Source: CALBPI01 sp038531945
GTDB taxonomy: Bacteria > Pseudomonadota > Gammaproteobacteria > Steroidobacterales > Woeseiaceae
Reading direction: 5' to 3'
Assembly: GCA_038531945.1 (NCBI GenBank)
Contig: JBCBBH010000001.1
Span: forward strand, 930,001-994,000
Length of the DNA stretch: 64,000 nucleotides
Shown here piece after piece: positions 18,163 to 27,580 of this stretch. The notes beneath the pieces were generated by a model, which was given only the letters and a program-made list of their open reading frames with translations, made no database searches and was not told the origin of the DNA. Each line of letters opens with the position of its first letter. The stretch's first letter is position 1. The position numbers and the translations under genes are program-made.

Positions 18163-19197
18163 CTACCAGTTTCGAATGATGCCCGTTGTGAGCTGCCCTG
18201 TGGCCGTCAGTTGCTCGGTGCCCCACGAACCATCGGGTGCGGTGTGAGGTTTCAGAATTGAGGCGCCTTCCTCCTTGCTATGCAACGACCAAACGCAGTG
18301 CGACAGCCCGTGTTCTCGAAGGAACGACATCCAGCGTCGGGTCTCCACCTGATCCGCATCGCCGTCCCCGTTGGCTGCCACTGCGCCCCATTCGGTCACC
18401 ATCAAAGGCAACCCGCGAGATATCGCAACGCGCGCTTTGTCGCGCAGCGCTTCGCCGTGCGAGCCGGCATAAAAGTGCAACGTATACGCAAGTGAAGGAT
18501 CGCCGAGAATGGGGTCTTCCGACGCGAGGTCGACGTCCTGTGACCATGTGGAGGTGCCGACAACAATCAGGTTTCTGCCGTCCACTGCGCGTATCGCGCG
18601 AATGACCTCCGCTGCGTACGGTTTGATGACACTGCGCCACTCAGCCGCGGGCAGCGGCTCGTTGTAAATCTCATAGATAATGTTCGGCATACCAACATAG
18701 CGTCGCGCCACACGTTGAAAGAACTCCACGGCAACATCGATGTGGTCTTCAGCGTGATGGGTATGCCAATCGACAATGCAGTACATGCCCTCCGCGATTG
18801 CGCTATCCGCGACTGTTGTAAGTTTCTGCCACGCGTAATCGGGTTCGTCGATGTATCCGCCATACCTCTCGACACCGATCGCTGTTCGTATAATCGATGC
18901 GCGCCACAGCCGCCGCGCCGCGGCAACCACGCGCGCGTTGTAGTAAGCGCCGGGTTCCAGCCCGCCGTTGTGTGCCCACCCTTTGTTGTGCCAGAACAGG
19001 CTGGGCCCCGCGACGGAGAAGGGACGACCGTTACGGTCGACGACTTGTCCGTTCTTGATTCCCAGTTGACCGTGTTTGGCGATTGGCGAAGTGATGGGTG
19101 CGCCTGCGCGTGAAGACAGACATCCGGTAAGACCGGTTGTCGCCAAGGCGCCGGCTCTCCGGAAGATCTCTCGCCGTGTGAATTGGGTTCCAGCCAA
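18163..19197 (-). CDS. GH5 family cellulase (endoglucanase), Tat lipoprotein
   Basis: 344 residues. The N-terminus has a twin-arginine motif (TRREIFRRAG) and a lipobox LTGC (Cys26), so it is probably exported folded and anchored in a membrane. The (beta/alpha)8 barrel has the GH5 signatures: YEIYNEP with acid/base E180 and MVTEWGA with nucleophile E269. It most resembles bacterial endoglucanases of the GH5_2 type and would cleave internal beta-1,4-glucosidic bonds. The start codon is TTG, the only start between the in-frame stop at 19213-19215 and the signal; GGA is 8 bases upstream. It is 15 bases downstream of the LacI regulator gene and co-directional with it and with the GH3 gene. Confidence 0.88.
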   Translation of the reverse strand: MAGTQFTRREIFRRAGALATTGLTGCLSSRAGAPITSPIAKHGQLGIKNGQVVDRNGRPFSVAGPSLFWHNKGWAHNGGLEPGAYYNARVVAAARRLWRASIIRTAIGVERYGGYIDEPDYAWQKLTTVADSAIAEGMYCIVDWHTHHAEDHIDVAVEFFQRVARRYVGMPNIIYEIYNEPLPAAEWRSVIKPYAAEVIRAIRAVDGRNLIVVGTSTWSQDVDLASEDPILGDPSLAYTLHFYAGSHGEALRDKARVAISRGLPLMVTEWGAVAANGDGDADQVETRRWMSFLREHGLSHCVWSLHSKEEGASILKPHTAPDGSWGTEQLTATGQLTTGIIRNW

Positions 19198-19212
19198 CGC
19201 GAGCGTCCAGGC

Positions 19213-20262
19213 TCAGAGACGGGTTGGGGCAGGTCCGGTCGAATCGCGGATAACGATATCAGCGTCGACCACGCGATTGCGTGTCTCCGGCTCGAGGCCG
19301 CGAAGACCATCCAGCAAGAGTTTCGATGCGTGGCGCGCCATCTTGGTCAAGGGCTGACGAATGGTTGTAAGCGACGGCCAGACCTGACTGGCGGTCGGGT
19401 CATCGTCGAAGCCGGTAATGGAAATATCTGCCGGAACTCGCAGGCCAGACTCATGCGCAACCTTCATGATAGCTGCAGCCATATGGTCGTTCGCGCAGCA
19501 GATCGCGGTTGGTCGATCCTTGCCATGCAGCAATTGCTTGCCGCACTCGATTGCCGAATCAAAAGTGTTGTCGCCGCGCACGACCCATTTGGGGTTTAGT
19601 TCGAGGCCTGCATCCTTCAAACCGTCCTGGAAGCCAAGAAAACGTTTGGCCATGGCTTTGTGTTCCGGTCGTCCGTCGACGTACGCCAATCGGCGGTGTC
19701 CCAATCGCGTGAGGTACCGAACCAGCTCATGCAGACTCTCACGATCGTTCGTGCGAACGGTATCCGCATCTGCGGCTTCCGAGTCGCTCGAAAGCGTGAC
19801 TGTGGCCACCTTTAACTCGTCTACCAGCGCTTTTACATCGGGCATGTCGGACAGCGGTGGTACCAGGATGAGTCCATCCACACGCGGTGCGGTCACCAGG
19901 TCCCGTATCTCGTCCAAGAGCGCGGGATCAGTAAACTCGCAAGGGTGGATCAGCAAGTCGTAATGCTCGTCCCGGCAAGTTTGCAACACACCGCTTTGAA
20001 CTCGGTTGATATAACTGGACGCATCGTTATAGATCAGGCCGATCAGGTAAGTGCGACTGCTGGCCAACATGCGTCCCGGAGAGTTCGGGCGGTAGCGGAG
20101 CGTCTTCATTGCGGCTTCTACCCGAAGCTTCGTTGACTCGCGTACCTTTGGCTCGCGGTTCAGAACGCGCGACACGGTCTTGATCGACACGCCGGCGTGG
20201 TCGGCGACATCGCTGATAGTCGCTTTCCTGAGTGTTGATGCCGGGGTTGCTCGTGACGCCAT
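19213..20262 (-). CDS. LacI family transcriptional regulator
   Basis: 349 residues. The N-terminal helix-turn-helix ATISDVADHAGVSIKTVSRVLN (residues 13-34) and hinge YRPNSPGRMLASSRT are classic LacI; the rest is a periplasmic-binding-protein-like effector domain (ICCANDHMAAAIMKVAHESG, ISITGFDDDP). It lies between the GH3 and GH5 genes on the same strand and is the only regulator in the cello-oligosaccharide region, so it probably controls these genes and perhaps the halogenase/receptor promoters in response to a sugar or sugar acid. The effector cannot be read from sequence. Confidence 0.93.
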   Translation of the reverse strand: MASRATPASTLRKATISDVADHAGVSIKTVSRVLNREPKVRESTKLRVEAAMKTLRYRPNSPGRMLASSRTYLIGLIYNDASSYINRVQSGVLQTCRDEHYDLLIHPCEFTDPALLDEIRDLVTAPRVDGLILVPPLSDMPDVKALVDELKVATVTLSSDSEAADADTVRTNDRESLHELVRYLTRLGHRRLAYVDGRPEHKAMAKRFLGFQDGLKDAGLELNPKWVVRGDNTFDSAIECGKQLLHGKDRPTAICCANDHMAAAIMKVAHESGLRVPADISITGFDDDPTASQVWPSLTTIRQPLTKMARHASKLLLDGLRGLEPETRNRVVDADIVIRDSTGPAPTRL

Positions 20263-20320
20263 TTCGCTTGTGTCGGTTATCCTCTTATTCGAACCATCGT
20301 CTCATGTGTGACCGCCGCTG

Positions 20321-22855
20321 TCATTGCGTGCAGTCTACAGCGCCTTCTGTCGGCGCGAGATGGGCCGCGTACAACGCGATTTGCACGGGCTCGGTCGCTG
20401 ACAACACGATAGGTTGATCGGTGACCGCGAACGATTGGGTATCCTGGGTCATGCATTTCAGTGGCACCGACACGCGATGCCAACCTGCATTAGCATTCGT
20501 CGGCATCAGCGCTGCCAACTTCACGGGCTCGCCGCAGTCACTGCCGCTGCAGCCGATACTCAACGCAAGATCACCGATCTGATCGCGATCGAGCCAGGCC
20601 TCAAGGACCAGCGACAAGTCAGCATTGGCTGCTCGAGTCCAGTCCACCGAAGGTCCGGACACTCTTACGGAAGCTGCGTCCTGCCATGCCACCGTCATCG
20701 CATCCTCTTGCGCGTGATAGTCGAGTCGGTCTACAGCAAGTTGCTCGCTGCTGTGCCGCATCGTTCCGGTGATGTCGTGCGTGACGCCATCTCTTTCGAG
20801 AACCACACGCCAGGGAGTAATTGGCCGACCGCGTTCCAGCAGTTGATCGCTGCCCGTCTGAACGCTGATGTCATAGCCGCTCATCGGGTCCAGCGCCGCG
20901 ACACTTTGCGGGCTGTCGTAATCAAGTCCGTAGCCGAGCGCAAAGAGTGCGGTACCCGATCCGTCATGCAACTCGGCGTGATTTGGATGGTTGGGCCAGG
21001 AAAACGACAATCGACCTGTGAAGTCGAATCGTGGAGCACCCCGTTCGTCGCCAATGAGGACGTCGGCAACCCCGCCGCCTTCGCTACCCGGCAGCCACGC
21101 TGCGACAAACGCGTCGCTGGCATTGATCAATCTGTTGGTCCACATCGGGCGGCCCGACAAAAAGACGCTGACCGTCGGAATGCCTGCCTCGCGAAGCCGC
21201 TGCAGTGTTTTGAGGTGGCCAGCCGGGTCACGAAACGCGATATCGCCGCGGTCGCCCTGGAATTCCGCGTAAGGCGGCTCGCCGTACACCACAATCGCCA
21301 CATCCGGGCGGGTGTCATAGCTGCCGTCGGGACTCAGGATCGGATTGCCGCCGCCAGCGGCGATCGCGGTCGCCAGACCTTCCCAAATAGTCTCGCCGTT
21401 CGGAAAGTCCTGGCGGTCGTTGCCGGATCCTTGCCAGGACAACGTCCAGCCGCCGGTTTGCACAGTCATCTCATGTGCCGCCGAGCCGGTAATCAGGACT
21501 GTCGAATCACTGGAAATCGGCAAAACGTTGGATTCATTCTTCAGCAGCACCAGCGACTTGCGCACTGCCTCGCGCGCGACCGCGCGGTGCTCCGGTCCGC
21601 CGAGTAGATCGAAATTTCCCGCGAATTTTCGTGCAGACGGTTTCGGTTTTTCGAACAGTCCCGCACGAATCTTGACTCGAAGAATTCGTCTAACCGCATC
21701 GTTTAGGCGGTCTTCGCTGATCTCGCCATTGCGTACGTTGCGCAGCGTGTTGTGAAACAGATCGCGCCAGCTGTCGGGTGCCATGAACATGTCCAGGCCT
21801 GCCATGATGGCGGACGGGCACTCAACGGGGGAGCAGCCCGCCACCTGACCGTGCCCGTTCCAATCGCCGACTACAAACCCGTCGAAACCCCAATGGTCTT
21901 TCAATACGTCAGTCAGAAGGTAGCGGTGACCGTGTAGCTTTTTGCCGTGCCAACTGTTGAAGGACGCCATGACGATTTCCACGCCCGCCTCGATTGCCGT
22001 GACATAGCCCGCACCGTGCACGCGTGCCAGTTCCGCTTCGTTGCTAACTGTATCGCCCTGATCGATCCCAGCGGTGGTGCCGCCATCGCCAAGGAAGTGC
22101 TTTGCGCTGGAGAGCACTCGACCGTTGCGCAGCCGTTCCGGTGCATTCGGCGGACCCTGTAATCCTTCGACGATTCGGCCAGCGTAGGCGGCGACAATAG
22201 TTGGATCCTCGGAAAAGCTCTCGTACGTGCGTCCCCAGCGATCGTTGCGAGCGACCGCGAGCGTCGGGGCGAAACTCCAGTCCTGCCCGGTCACGACTGT
22301 TTCGAGTGCGGTCACCTCACCGATTCGTTGCAGAAGGTCCGGGTCGCCGGCAGCGCCTAGTCCAATGTTGTGCGGGAAGATGGTCGCGCCAACGACGTTG
22401 TTATGCCCATGGACTGCGTCGGTGCCCCAGATCAGCGGAATGTAAGTGCCGGCGTTTCTGGCATTGGCTGCCGCATAGAACTCGTCAGCCAAATTCAGCC
22501 ATGCGCTGGCATCAATTCGCACATCCCCCTGCGGTGCTGAATTGCCGCCGTTCAATATAGAGCCAAGAGGGTACTCAAGGAGGTCCGCCGGTTCGATCGA
22601 GTTGATATCTGCCTGGATTAACTGACCAACCTTTTCTTCCACCGATAGCTGTTCGAGCAGGGCGTCGATTTGTCGCTCGACCACAGGGTCTGTCTGGCGG
22701 CGCGGCGACAGCGTGGGCCAAACGTCCGCAGTAGCCGCGCTGGTCTCGGCAGTCTGGAGGTCTGTAGTCTGCGCGGGTGACGTGCAGCCAAGCGCCGCAA
22801 GGCACGCGAGCGTCAAACCCGCCCAAAGAACTGATCGCATAGTGGTCCCCGTCAT
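20321..22855 (-). CDS. GH3 beta-glucosidase/exo-glucanase lipoprotein
   Basis: 844 residues. Signal with lipobox LAALGC (Cys24), GH3 N-terminal barrel (KVGQLIQADI, then GTDAVHGHNNVVGATIFPHN in two parts), nucleophile D331 in FVVGDWNGH, the alpha/beta sandwich domain, and a C-terminal beta-sandwich extension from about residue 680 as in the marine exo-glucanase ExoP. Acts in the periplasm or at the cell surface, releasing glucose from cello-oligosaccharides or mixed-linkage glucans. ATG at 22855 is used; an internal ATG at 22840 (MRSVLWAGL) gives a more typical signal peptide and also has a GGGGA site, so the start could be 15 bases shorter. It heads the GH3-LacI-GH5 gene run. Confidence 0.93.
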   Translation of the reverse strand: MTGTTMRSVLWAGLTLACLAALGCTSPAQTTDLQTAETSAATADVWPTLSPRRQTDPVVERQIDALLEQLSVEEKVGQLIQADINSIEPADLLEYPLGSILNGGNSAPQGDVRIDASAWLNLADEFYAAANARNAGTYIPLIWGTDAVHGHNNVVGATIFPHNIGLGAAGDPDLLQRIGEVTALETVVTGQDWSFAPTLAVARNDRWGRTYESFSEDPTIVAAYAGRIVEGLQGPPNAPERLRNGRVLSSAKHFLGDGGTTAGIDQGDTVSNEAELARVHGAGYVTAIEAGVEIVMASFNSWHGKKLHGHRYLLTDVLKDHWGFDGFVVGDWNGHGQVAGCSPVECPSAIMAGLDMFMAPDSWRDLFHNTLRNVRNGEISEDRLNDAVRRILRVKIRAGLFEKPKPSARKFAGNFDLLGGPEHRAVAREAVRKSLVLLKNESNVLPISSDSTVLITGSAAHEMTVQTGGWTLSWQGSGNDRQDFPNGETIWEGLATAIAAGGGNPILSPDGSYDTRPDVAIVVYGEPPYAEFQGDRGDIAFRDPAGHLKTLQRLREAGIPTVSVFLSGRPMWTNRLINASDAFVAAWLPGSEGGGVADVLIGDERGAPRFDFTGRLSFSWPNHPNHAELHDGSGTALFALGYGLDYDSPQSVAALDPMSGYDISVQTGSDQLLERGRPITPWRVVLERDGVTHDITGTMRHSSEQLAVDRLDYHAQEDAMTVAWQDAASVRVSGPSVDWTRAANADLSLVLEAWLDRDQIGDLALSIGCSGSDCGEPVKLAALMPTNANAGWHRVSVPLKCMTQDTQSFAVTDQPIVLSATEPVQIALYAAHLAPTEGAVDCTQ

Positions 22856-23330
22856 TTTTGCTATCCCCCGCCTCTTAAGATAACGAAATGTCTCGCGTTG
22901 TCAATTTTGTCAATCGTATCTGTGGTCGCGCTCTCGAGTGCAGCTTCGCGATGTCGCTGCTGCGAGCGACGCAGGCGCGAATGGGTTGTGAAGCGGTCCG
23001 ACCGTCGCACTGTTCGCACGTGCATTCGGTGGGGTCAATAAGTCGCCAAGCAAGGGGTTTGGCCGGATCGATATGCGGTTCACGTTAGACAAAGGTGACG
23101 GTCATCGATTCCCTCGAAAATATGTTAAGCCCGCCCCGCTGAGCCGTAGCGACTCGCTAAGCTTCCGGGATAATTAAAGGATCGCTGGCAGTTCTCGAAT
23201 GTACGAGAGTTCAAGAACCGACGTCTGTTGTCGGGAGTTTCAGTGACAAAGTCGGACATTGAGGTCCGGCAACATGCACACAGGATGTGACAACAATAAT
23301 CCGGCGTCTCACAACAACAATGGGGTAACC
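22856..23330. other. 475-base divergent intergenic region between GH3 and haloperoxidase genes
   Basis: No convincing gene: the short open frames here have no ribosome-binding site or family resemblance. It holds the GH3 promoter at its left end, an AT-rich TAATTAAA stretch near 23171-23178 that could be a -10 region for the haloperoxidase, and two small hairpins: TCTCG/CGAGA (23193-23208) and CGGAC/GTCCG (23253-23268). The latter two fall in what would be the leader of the haloperoxidase transcript. Nothing resembling a known riboswitch was seen. Confidence 0.5.
22877..22904 (-). promoter_or_regulatory. Candidate sigma-70 promoter of the GH3 gene
   Basis: Read on the minus strand, TTGACA (22904-22899) and TATCTT (22882-22877) are separated by 16 bases and lie 22-50 bases before the GH3 start. 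A second TTGACA lies 9 bases further out. Confidence 0.45.
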
Positions 23331-24992
23331 ATGGATAAGAACAGACCAACGGAAAATCAAACCGACGAAAACCACTTGGAATCTGAGGATCGCCGCGCCT
23401 TTTTTGGTAAATCGGCGCTAGCTGCAGGCGCAGCGGTTGCTTTACCCGCCGCTGCATCGCTGCCCCGAAACGCAGAGGCAGCCGTGATCAATCGCAACGG
23501 CAGGCGGCGCAGAAATCAGGCGCTGAGAATCCGCGTCGATGCCGCGCAGGAGCAATGGTCGCAGCCGATTCCCGATCACCCTGACAACGGCGATGAAGCT
23601 GCCTACGAAAGCAAGATTGGTTCGTTTACCAAAGCCCTGCCGCATGATGAGTTTGGAGAGGTAGACCGCCGCGCTTATCGCAAGTTTAAACGCGCGCTGC
23701 GCAGTCGGGACGAGAGTCGCTTCGAGGCCATTCCGCTCGGTGGAGCACGTCGGCTTGCCAACCCGCAGGCGACATATGCCTATTCAATAGAAGGCGTTGA
23801 TTCGCACTGCACGACGATGCCGGCAGCACCCGCATTTGCCGCGAAAGACGAGATCGCGGAAATCGTTGAGGTGTACTGGCATGCCTTGTTGCGAGATGTG
23901 CCGTTCACTGAATACGACACTCACCCCATGGTCGCGGCGGCCGTCAAAGATCTGAACAAGTTCTCGTACTTTCACAAACGATACGGTGGCCCCGTAACGC
24001 CCGCAAACCTGTTCCGTGGTGAAACTCCCGGAGATCTGGTCGGGCCGTACATCTCGCAATTTCTGTTGAAGGATGTGCCATATGGCGCCGCAATAATGCA
24101 ACAGCGCTACAACGTCGACATCGCTGGCCTCGACTTCATGACCGGTTATGCCGAGTGGCTCGAGGTTCAACGTGGAAACGTGCCGAACGCGCCGGTTTTC
24201 GACCCGACGCCACGCTTGATTTCCGACGGTCGCCGTTTGGGTAGCTACGTGCACGTGGACTTCACCTATCAGGCATACCTGAATGCCGCTAACATCATTC
24301 TTGGTGGCCTTGGACTGAATCCTTGGGATCCTCGATTGCCATACGACTTTTCAGCGACTCAGGGTCGATTCGTGACGCTGGGTGCGGCAGACATCCTGAG
24401 TTTGATCGCGAAAGTCGCGCATGAGGCGTTGAAGGCTGCCTGGTTCCATAAGTGGCAGGTTCATCTGCGTTTACGCCCGGAGACGTTCGGCGGAAGACTG
24501 CACAACCACCTTGCTGGAGTGCGTGAGTATCCGATCAACCGGTCAGTGAACAAAGTTCGTGTGTTCGACGAGACGTTCTCGCGCACCGGAACATACTTGT
24601 TGCCGATGGCTTACCCTGAGGGTAGTCCGACTCACCCGGCCTACCCGGCAGGACACGCGACGATCGCGGGCGCATGCACGACCTTGATGAAGGCGATGTT
24701 CGATGAAGAGCTACCGGTGCCAAACCCAGTGGTGTCTTCGCCAGACGGACTCAACCTCGACCGTTACAGCGGCGATCCGTTGACGATTGGTGGTGAGCTC
24801 AACAAGCTCGCGAATAACATTGCACTCGGTCGGGATATTGCTGGTGTGCATTGGCGCACCGATGGCACCGAAGGGCTATTGGTGGGTGAGCAGGTGACGA
24901 TCGGTGTGCTTCGCGATATCAAGCGGACCTACAACGAATCGTTTGATGGCTTCACGTTCCGCGGGTTCGAAGGCAACATCATTACGGTCTGA
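23331..24992 (+). CDS. Vanadium-dependent haloperoxidase, Tat-exported
   Basis: 553 residues from the ATG at 23331 (GGGG at 5-nt spacing). Twin-arginine signal EDRRAFFGKSALAAG (R21, R22). The C-terminal vanadate-binding region (PAP2 fold) has K374 and R382, spaced 8 as in algal bromoperoxidases, H442 in YPAGHAT, and R501/H507 in GRDIAGVHWR; H435 aligns with the distal histidine typical of bromoperoxidases. It would use H2O2 to oxidise bromide or chloride in the periplasm. Odd: the serine normally preceding GH is alanine (A440). It is divergent from the GH3 gene and close to the halogenase operon, giving the locus two unrelated halogenating chemistries. Confidence 0.88.
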   Translation: MDKNRPTENQTDENHLESEDRRAFFGKSALAAGAAVALPAAASLPRNAEAAVINRNGRRRRNQALRIRVDAAQEQWSQPIPDHPDNGDEAAYESKIGSFTKALPHDEFGEVDRRAYRKFKRALRSRDESRFEAIPLGGARRLANPQATYAYSIEGVDSHCTTMPAAPAFAAKDEIAEIVEVYWHALLRDVPFTEYDTHPMVAAAVKDLNKFSYFHKRYGGPVTPANLFRGETPGDLVGPYISQFLLKDVPYGAAIMQQRYNVDIAGLDFMTGYAEWLEVQRGNVPNAPVFDPTPRLISDGRRLGSYVHVDFTYQAYLNAANIILGGLGLNPWDPRLPYDFSATQGRFVTLGAADILSLIAKVAHEALKAAWFHKWQVHLRLRPETFGGRLHNHLAGVREYPINRSVNKVRVFDETFSRTGTYLLPMAYPEGSPTHPAYPAGHATIAGACTTLMKAMFDEELPVPNPVVSSPDGLNLDRYSGDPLTIGGELNKLANNIALGRDIAGVHWRTDGTEGLLVGEQVTIGVLRDIKRTYNESFDGFTFRGFEGNIITV

Positions 24993-25015
24993 GCACTTTT
25001 TGTTTCGGCTAAACG

Positions 25016-25041
25016 CAATGGCCCCGCTCGCGGGGCCATTG
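25016..25041. terminator. Hairpin between convergent genes, probable terminator
   Basis: CAATGGCCCCGC / GCGGGGCCATTG forms a 12-bp perfect stem with a 2-base formal loop (in practice a tetraloop) between the haloperoxidase stop and the GGDEF-EAL stop. No long T-tract follows on the plus strand; GTTT follows on the minus strand. Probably works for both genes. Confidence 0.65.
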
Positions 25042-25071
25042 TCGTTGCGAAACCGGCGTTGAGCGTCGACT

Positions 25072-27573
25072 TTAGTCGTTCACCGAAATGCGATGCCCTG
25101 CGGTCATATCCTCCAGCAGGTACACATCGATCTGACTCGCTGGCATCGGCTTGGCGTATAGATAACCCTGGCCATAACGGCATTCCATATCGCGTAGGAA
25201 ACCCTCGTCCTCATGGGTTTCGATTCCCTCTGCCACAACATCGACTTCCATGGCGCGGCCGACCGCGATCATGATTTCCAGCAGACGCTTGCGAACCCGC
25301 TTTGCGGAAAGGTCTTGAACAAAAGAGCGATCGATCTTGATCAAGTCGAAACGATAGCGATCAAGGTACGACAACGAAGAATAGCCTGTGCCGAAATCAT
25401 CCAGCGCGATGCGCACACCCAACTCGCGCAGCGCCTCGAATTGACGTTGCACAACATTCGATTCATTCAGCAGGATGCTCTCGGTCAATTCCAGTGTTAG
25501 CGCGTTCCCTGGCAGGTCAAATCGAAGAAGTTGCTGGTCGAGCATTTGTGTCAGCCTGGGGTTGCTGAAATGCCGCGCCGAAATGTTAACGCTGACGCTC
25601 GACTTGGCCTGCCCAGGATATTGCTGGCGCAGACGCTGTGCCAAAGTTAGTGCCTGGACAACGATCCGATCCTCAATCTCAATGATCAGGTCGCTGGACT
25701 CGGCAAGCGGGATGAACTCGACAGGTGGCACCATGGTGTCATCGTGACGTACCCATCGCGCCAACGCTTCGAAACTTCTGGGTTGCCCAAATTCCAATTC
25801 GACTATCGGTTGGAAAAACGCCTCAATGGCATTGTCGGCGAGCGCTCTCTCCAGTTGTTTCTGTTTTTCGATTCTTTCCGTGGCGCGCTTGGTCAGCGTC
25901 TCGGAGTAGTAGTGTGAGCGGCCTTTGCCGAGCGCCTTCGCTTCGTACATGGCGAGGTCCGCATTGCGCAGGAGATCCGAGCTTGTGCTGCGCTTGCGTC
26001 CTTCGGCGATCCCGACGCTCGCACTGGGCTCCCAGTCGACATCATCAATGGTCATCGGCGATCGGAGGCTCGATACGAGCCGCTGCATGACGACTTCGAC
26101 TTCCGCACGACTGCCCACACCCGCAAGTGCCAGCGCGAATTCATCGCCGCCAAGTCGGCACGCGACGTCAACGTCACGAATACAACTGGAGATTCGTCGC
26201 GCAACGGTCTTCAGAAACAAATCTCCGGCGCTATGACCCAGAAGGTCATTGATCGTCTTGAAGTTGTCCATGTCGATCAGAGCAACCGCAACATCCGAAC
26301 CGCCATCAAGTGCAAGCATCTCGTTGAGTTGTTCCAAGAACCGTCGACGGTTGACCAGGCCCGTTAATGGATCATGGTTCGCCTGAAAACTGATGCGTTG
26401 CTCTGCTTCCCGCTCCAGGGTGATGTCTTGAATAAATGCCGCGAGAATCCGCTGACGACCGACGCTCACTTCAGAAATCGAGTAGCTGCAAAGCACTTCT
26501 GAACCATCCTTCCGGAACAGTGTTGTCTCGCCGCGATCAGCCTGCTTGCGGTCGCGTAGCATCCACCCGGCGGTTTGGTCGAGTTGCTGACGGGGTGAGA
26601 GTCCACGTTGCGACAGTAAATCGACGTGCTGACCAACGGCTTCCTCGGACGGATATTGGAACAGTTGTTGTGCAGCATCATTGAAGAACGTGATGCGATG
26701 ATCTTCATCGACGATCACGACCGCCTCCATGGCCTGCTCGAGCGTCTTGAGCAGAAGCATGTGTTCGGTTTGTTCGTCTGTGATGTCTCGGCCGACGAGA
26801 ATGAGTTCATTGTCCGCGATGCGGGAGACGCGAAGATCCAGAGATTTGGGTTGACCGTCGATGACCACGTTGATCCGGGATGCATACGGCTCGGACGCAC
26901 TGTTGGCGGCTGCTTGATTCGAAGCCTTGAGCAGCCATTCCGGGCACTCACTCAATCTAGTGCCCTCGCGTAGCGCCGATGCAAGACCTGACAACGTACC
27001 CTTGTTCAACTGTGTCTGCACTAGTGCGCCATCTCTAACGTGTAGTCGGAGATCCGCTGCAACCTCAAGGTCACGGCTCAACGCCGCTTCTGCGGAAGCG
27101 AGTTCCTCGGTTTGTTTGAGCGTTGCGATCAACTGCTCGTTAGCGCTTTGCAGTTCTTTGAGCTGTTCCGACCGCGTGAACATCAGATACATGTGCTCGA
27201 TTGATGACTCAAACGCGGAGAAATCTGTCTCCTTGAGTTTGAGTTGCACTAGCTGTTCGGGATCTTCGAGCCAAGGTGACCACAGAAAATAAACACCTTC
27301 AAAGTTCGGCGATGTGTACATCTGTCCCCGCAATAGGACATTGCTTTCTTTCACACGACAGAGCAGCGTGGTGTTGCGATAACGTTCGACTTTTTCGGGC
27401 GACAATGGTGCTCGTGGGCTGACCATAGTCATGCATTCCATGAGGTGCTCGCCGATGCAGCGCTCGTTCAATAGTTTGTTACAAGAGGCTCCCAAGCTTT
27501 GGATTGTGAGATCGCGGTCCGTCTTTATATGAAACGGGAAAACCTCTTGGATCAAACTCAGTTGCGGGTCCAT
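25072..27573 (-). CDS. HNOBA-PAS-GGDEF-EAL bifunctional c-di-GMP enzyme
   Basis: 833 residues: an H-NOX-associated (HNOBA) domain at about 1-135, a coiled coil (135-175), a PAS-like region (about 185-265), a clear PAS (about 275-390), GGDEF (about 395-560) and EAL (about 570-825). Both enzyme halves look intact: GGDEF at 475-479 with an upstream RxxD inhibitory site (R466-D469), and EAL (602-604) with TES, DDFGTGYSSL, KIDRSF, AEGIE and QGYLYAKP motifs. It therefore could make or break cyclic di-GMP, with the balance set by the H-NOX protein encoded 7 bases upstream. No membrane segments. Confidence 0.94.
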   Translation of the reverse strand: MDPQLSLIQEVFPFHIKTDRDLTIQSLGASCNKLLNERCIGEHLMECMTMVSPRAPLSPEKVERYRNTTLLCRVKESNVLLRGQMYTSPNFEGVYFLWSPWLEDPEQLVQLKLKETDFSAFESSIEHMYLMFTRSEQLKELQSANEQLIATLKQTEELASAEAALSRDLEVAADLRLHVRDGALVQTQLNKGTLSGLASALREGTRLSECPEWLLKASNQAAANSASEPYASRINVVIDGQPKSLDLRVSRIADNELILVGRDITDEQTEHMLLLKTLEQAMEAVVIVDEDHRITFFNDAAQQLFQYPSEEAVGQHVDLLSQRGLSPRQQLDQTAGWMLRDRKQADRGETTLFRKDGSEVLCSYSISEVSVGRQRILAAFIQDITLEREAEQRISFQANHDPLTGLVNRRRFLEQLNEMLALDGGSDVAVALIDMDNFKTINDLLGHSAGDLFLKTVARRISSCIRDVDVACRLGGDEFALALAGVGSRAEVEVVMQRLVSSLRSPMTIDDVDWEPSASVGIAEGRKRSTSSDLLRNADLAMYEAKALGKGRSHYYSETLTKRATERIEKQKQLERALADNAIEAFFQPIVELEFGQPRSFEALARWVRHDDTMVPPVEFIPLAESSDLIIEIEDRIVVQALTLAQRLRQQYPGQAKSSVSVNISARHFSNPRLTQMLDQQLLRFDLPGNALTLELTESILLNESNVVQRQFEALRELGVRIALDDFGTGYSSLSYLDRYRFDLIKIDRSFVQDLSAKRVRKRLLEIMIAVGRAMEVDVVAEGIETHEDEGFLRDMECRYGQGYLYAKPMPASQIDVYLLEDMTAGHRISVND

Positions 27574-27580
27574 CGGTGGC

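Noticed and set aside
20414..21607. Long open frame of 397 codons antisense to the GH3 gene
   Set aside because: It lies wholly within a clear GH3 gene, its translation is rich in Arg/His/Cys with no family motif, and no ribosome-binding site precedes it.
22882..22899. AACG-N10-CGTT in the GH3 promoter as a LacI operator
   Set aside because: Arms are only 4 bases and the motif is not repeated at the halogenase/receptor promoter.
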